A stretch of 64,000 bases of DNA from Peribacillus sp. FSL H8-0477. GTDB taxonomy: Bacteria > Bacillota > Bacilli > Bacillales > DSM-1321. The translations under genes and the position numbers were made by a program. The DNA lies in contig NZ_JBBODE010000001.1 of NCBI RefSeq assembly GCF_038002765.1, forward strand, positions 806,001 through 870,000, read 5' to 3'. The notes beneath the pieces are model-generated. The model had not been told where the DNA came from, did no database searches, and saw only the letters and a program-made list of their open reading frames with translations. Of the stretch, positions 63,812-64,000 are shown piece after piece (the stretch's first letter is position 1; each line of letters begins with the position of its first letter).

Positions 63812-64000
63812 TCATTCGTACAGCTTACTTCCAAACACATGCTTTTCCAGATTAGACAGCCTTTTTAAAATATCAAAGTTTGTTGTACCTGGTGTTGCCG
63901 AAGGAGCTGCCTGGCTGCGGCGTGTTGATTCCTCTGCCAGTTTTTTTAATTTGGTGTTCTCTTGACGTAAATCTTCAATTTCTTGATAAAAGGCTTCATA
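63812..64000 (-). CDS. gpsB: Cell division protein GpsB, C-terminal part (cut by the window edge)
   Basis: GpsB guides peptidoglycan synthesis between cell elongation and division and binds class A penicillin-binding proteins. The 62 codons plus stop seen encode part of the coiled coil (YEAFYQEIEDLRQENTKLKK), a variable linker and the C-terminal trimerisation segment NFDILKRLSNLEKHVFGSKL, which is the classic GpsB ending. The N-terminal half is outside the window. Confidence 0.93.
   Translation of the reverse strand, partial: YEAFYQEIEDLRQENTKLKKLAEESTRRSQAAPSATPGTTNFDILKRLSNLEKHVFGSKLYE

Overview
The window looks like a chromosomal segment of a Bacillaceae species (Bacillus sensu lato, moderately low G+C). 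It carries many neighbours of the Bacillus subtilis yp* region: ilvA, dfrA-thyA, ypjP, ypiP, brxB, ilvD, ypgR, ypgQ, bsaA, ypeQ/ypeP, a ypdQ-type RNase H, sspL, ypcP, dynA, bpsAB, xpt-pbuX, ypwA, ypvA, rlmL, rnpB and gpsB. Protein similarity and mixed gene order suggest a relative of B. subtilis rather than that species. Ribosome binding sites are strong and purine rich, GTG/TTG starts are common, and most genes end in intrinsic terminators. I saw no rRNA, tRNA, CRISPR, prophage or insertion sequence.

Layout. 1-6.7 kb: the tatA-tatC edge, ilvA with a CodY-like box, an acyltransferase, dfrA-thyA, a secreted lethal-factor-like metalloprotease, a TerC-type membrane protein and YpjP. 6.9-9 kb: a 25-residue hydrophobic peptide, a gamma-glutamyltransferase without signal peptide, and an exact 21-bp-period repeat array. 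9-19.4 kb: methyltransferase, brxB, ilvD (CodY-like box), ypgR, an ABC-F ATPase coupled to an HD hydrolase, DegV, glutathione peroxidase and metA. 19.5-25 kb: small proteins, a kinase-like protein with a zinc ribbon, AIM24, a methyltransferase, mntR and topB. 25-27.2 kb: a gene remnant, a 5'-truncated reading frame and a betaine-aldehyde-dehydrogenase-like gene; the junction looks like a deletion scar. 27.2-34.5 kb: a general stress protein with a sigmaB-like promoter, proBA behind a proline T-box, an HD-GYP protein, two divergent RNase H genes, an EamA transporter and sspL. 34.5-44 kb: ypcP, a sulfurtransferase, dynA, a 53-residue membrane protein under two Fur-like boxes, bpsAB, a CheX-like protein and a DUF445 protein.

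44-51.6 kb is the most unusual part: a complete kdpFABC potassium pump operon that starts with a c-di-AMP (ydaO) riboswitch and ends with a KdpD-derived protein made of two tandem KdpD-N plus USP modules and no histidine kinase. No kdpE or kinase gene is adjacent. 51.8-57.3 kb: a DUF2294 gene, a tiny zinc-ribbon gene, xpt-pbuX under a guanine riboswitch, and a three-gene ba3-type cytochrome oxidase preceded by four 11-bp-spaced TTCACA-like repeats (PhoP/ResD style). 57.3-64 kb: ypwA, ypvA, a second 21-bp-period array, cspD, rlmL, RNase P RNA and the end of gpsB.

Functional themes: branched-chain amino acid, methionine and proline synthesis with matching CodY/T-box control; purine salvage; potassium homeostasis tied to c-di-AMP; respiration; and housekeeping nucleic-acid enzymes. 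All functional statements come from motif recognition and comparison with remembered families; no database search was run.
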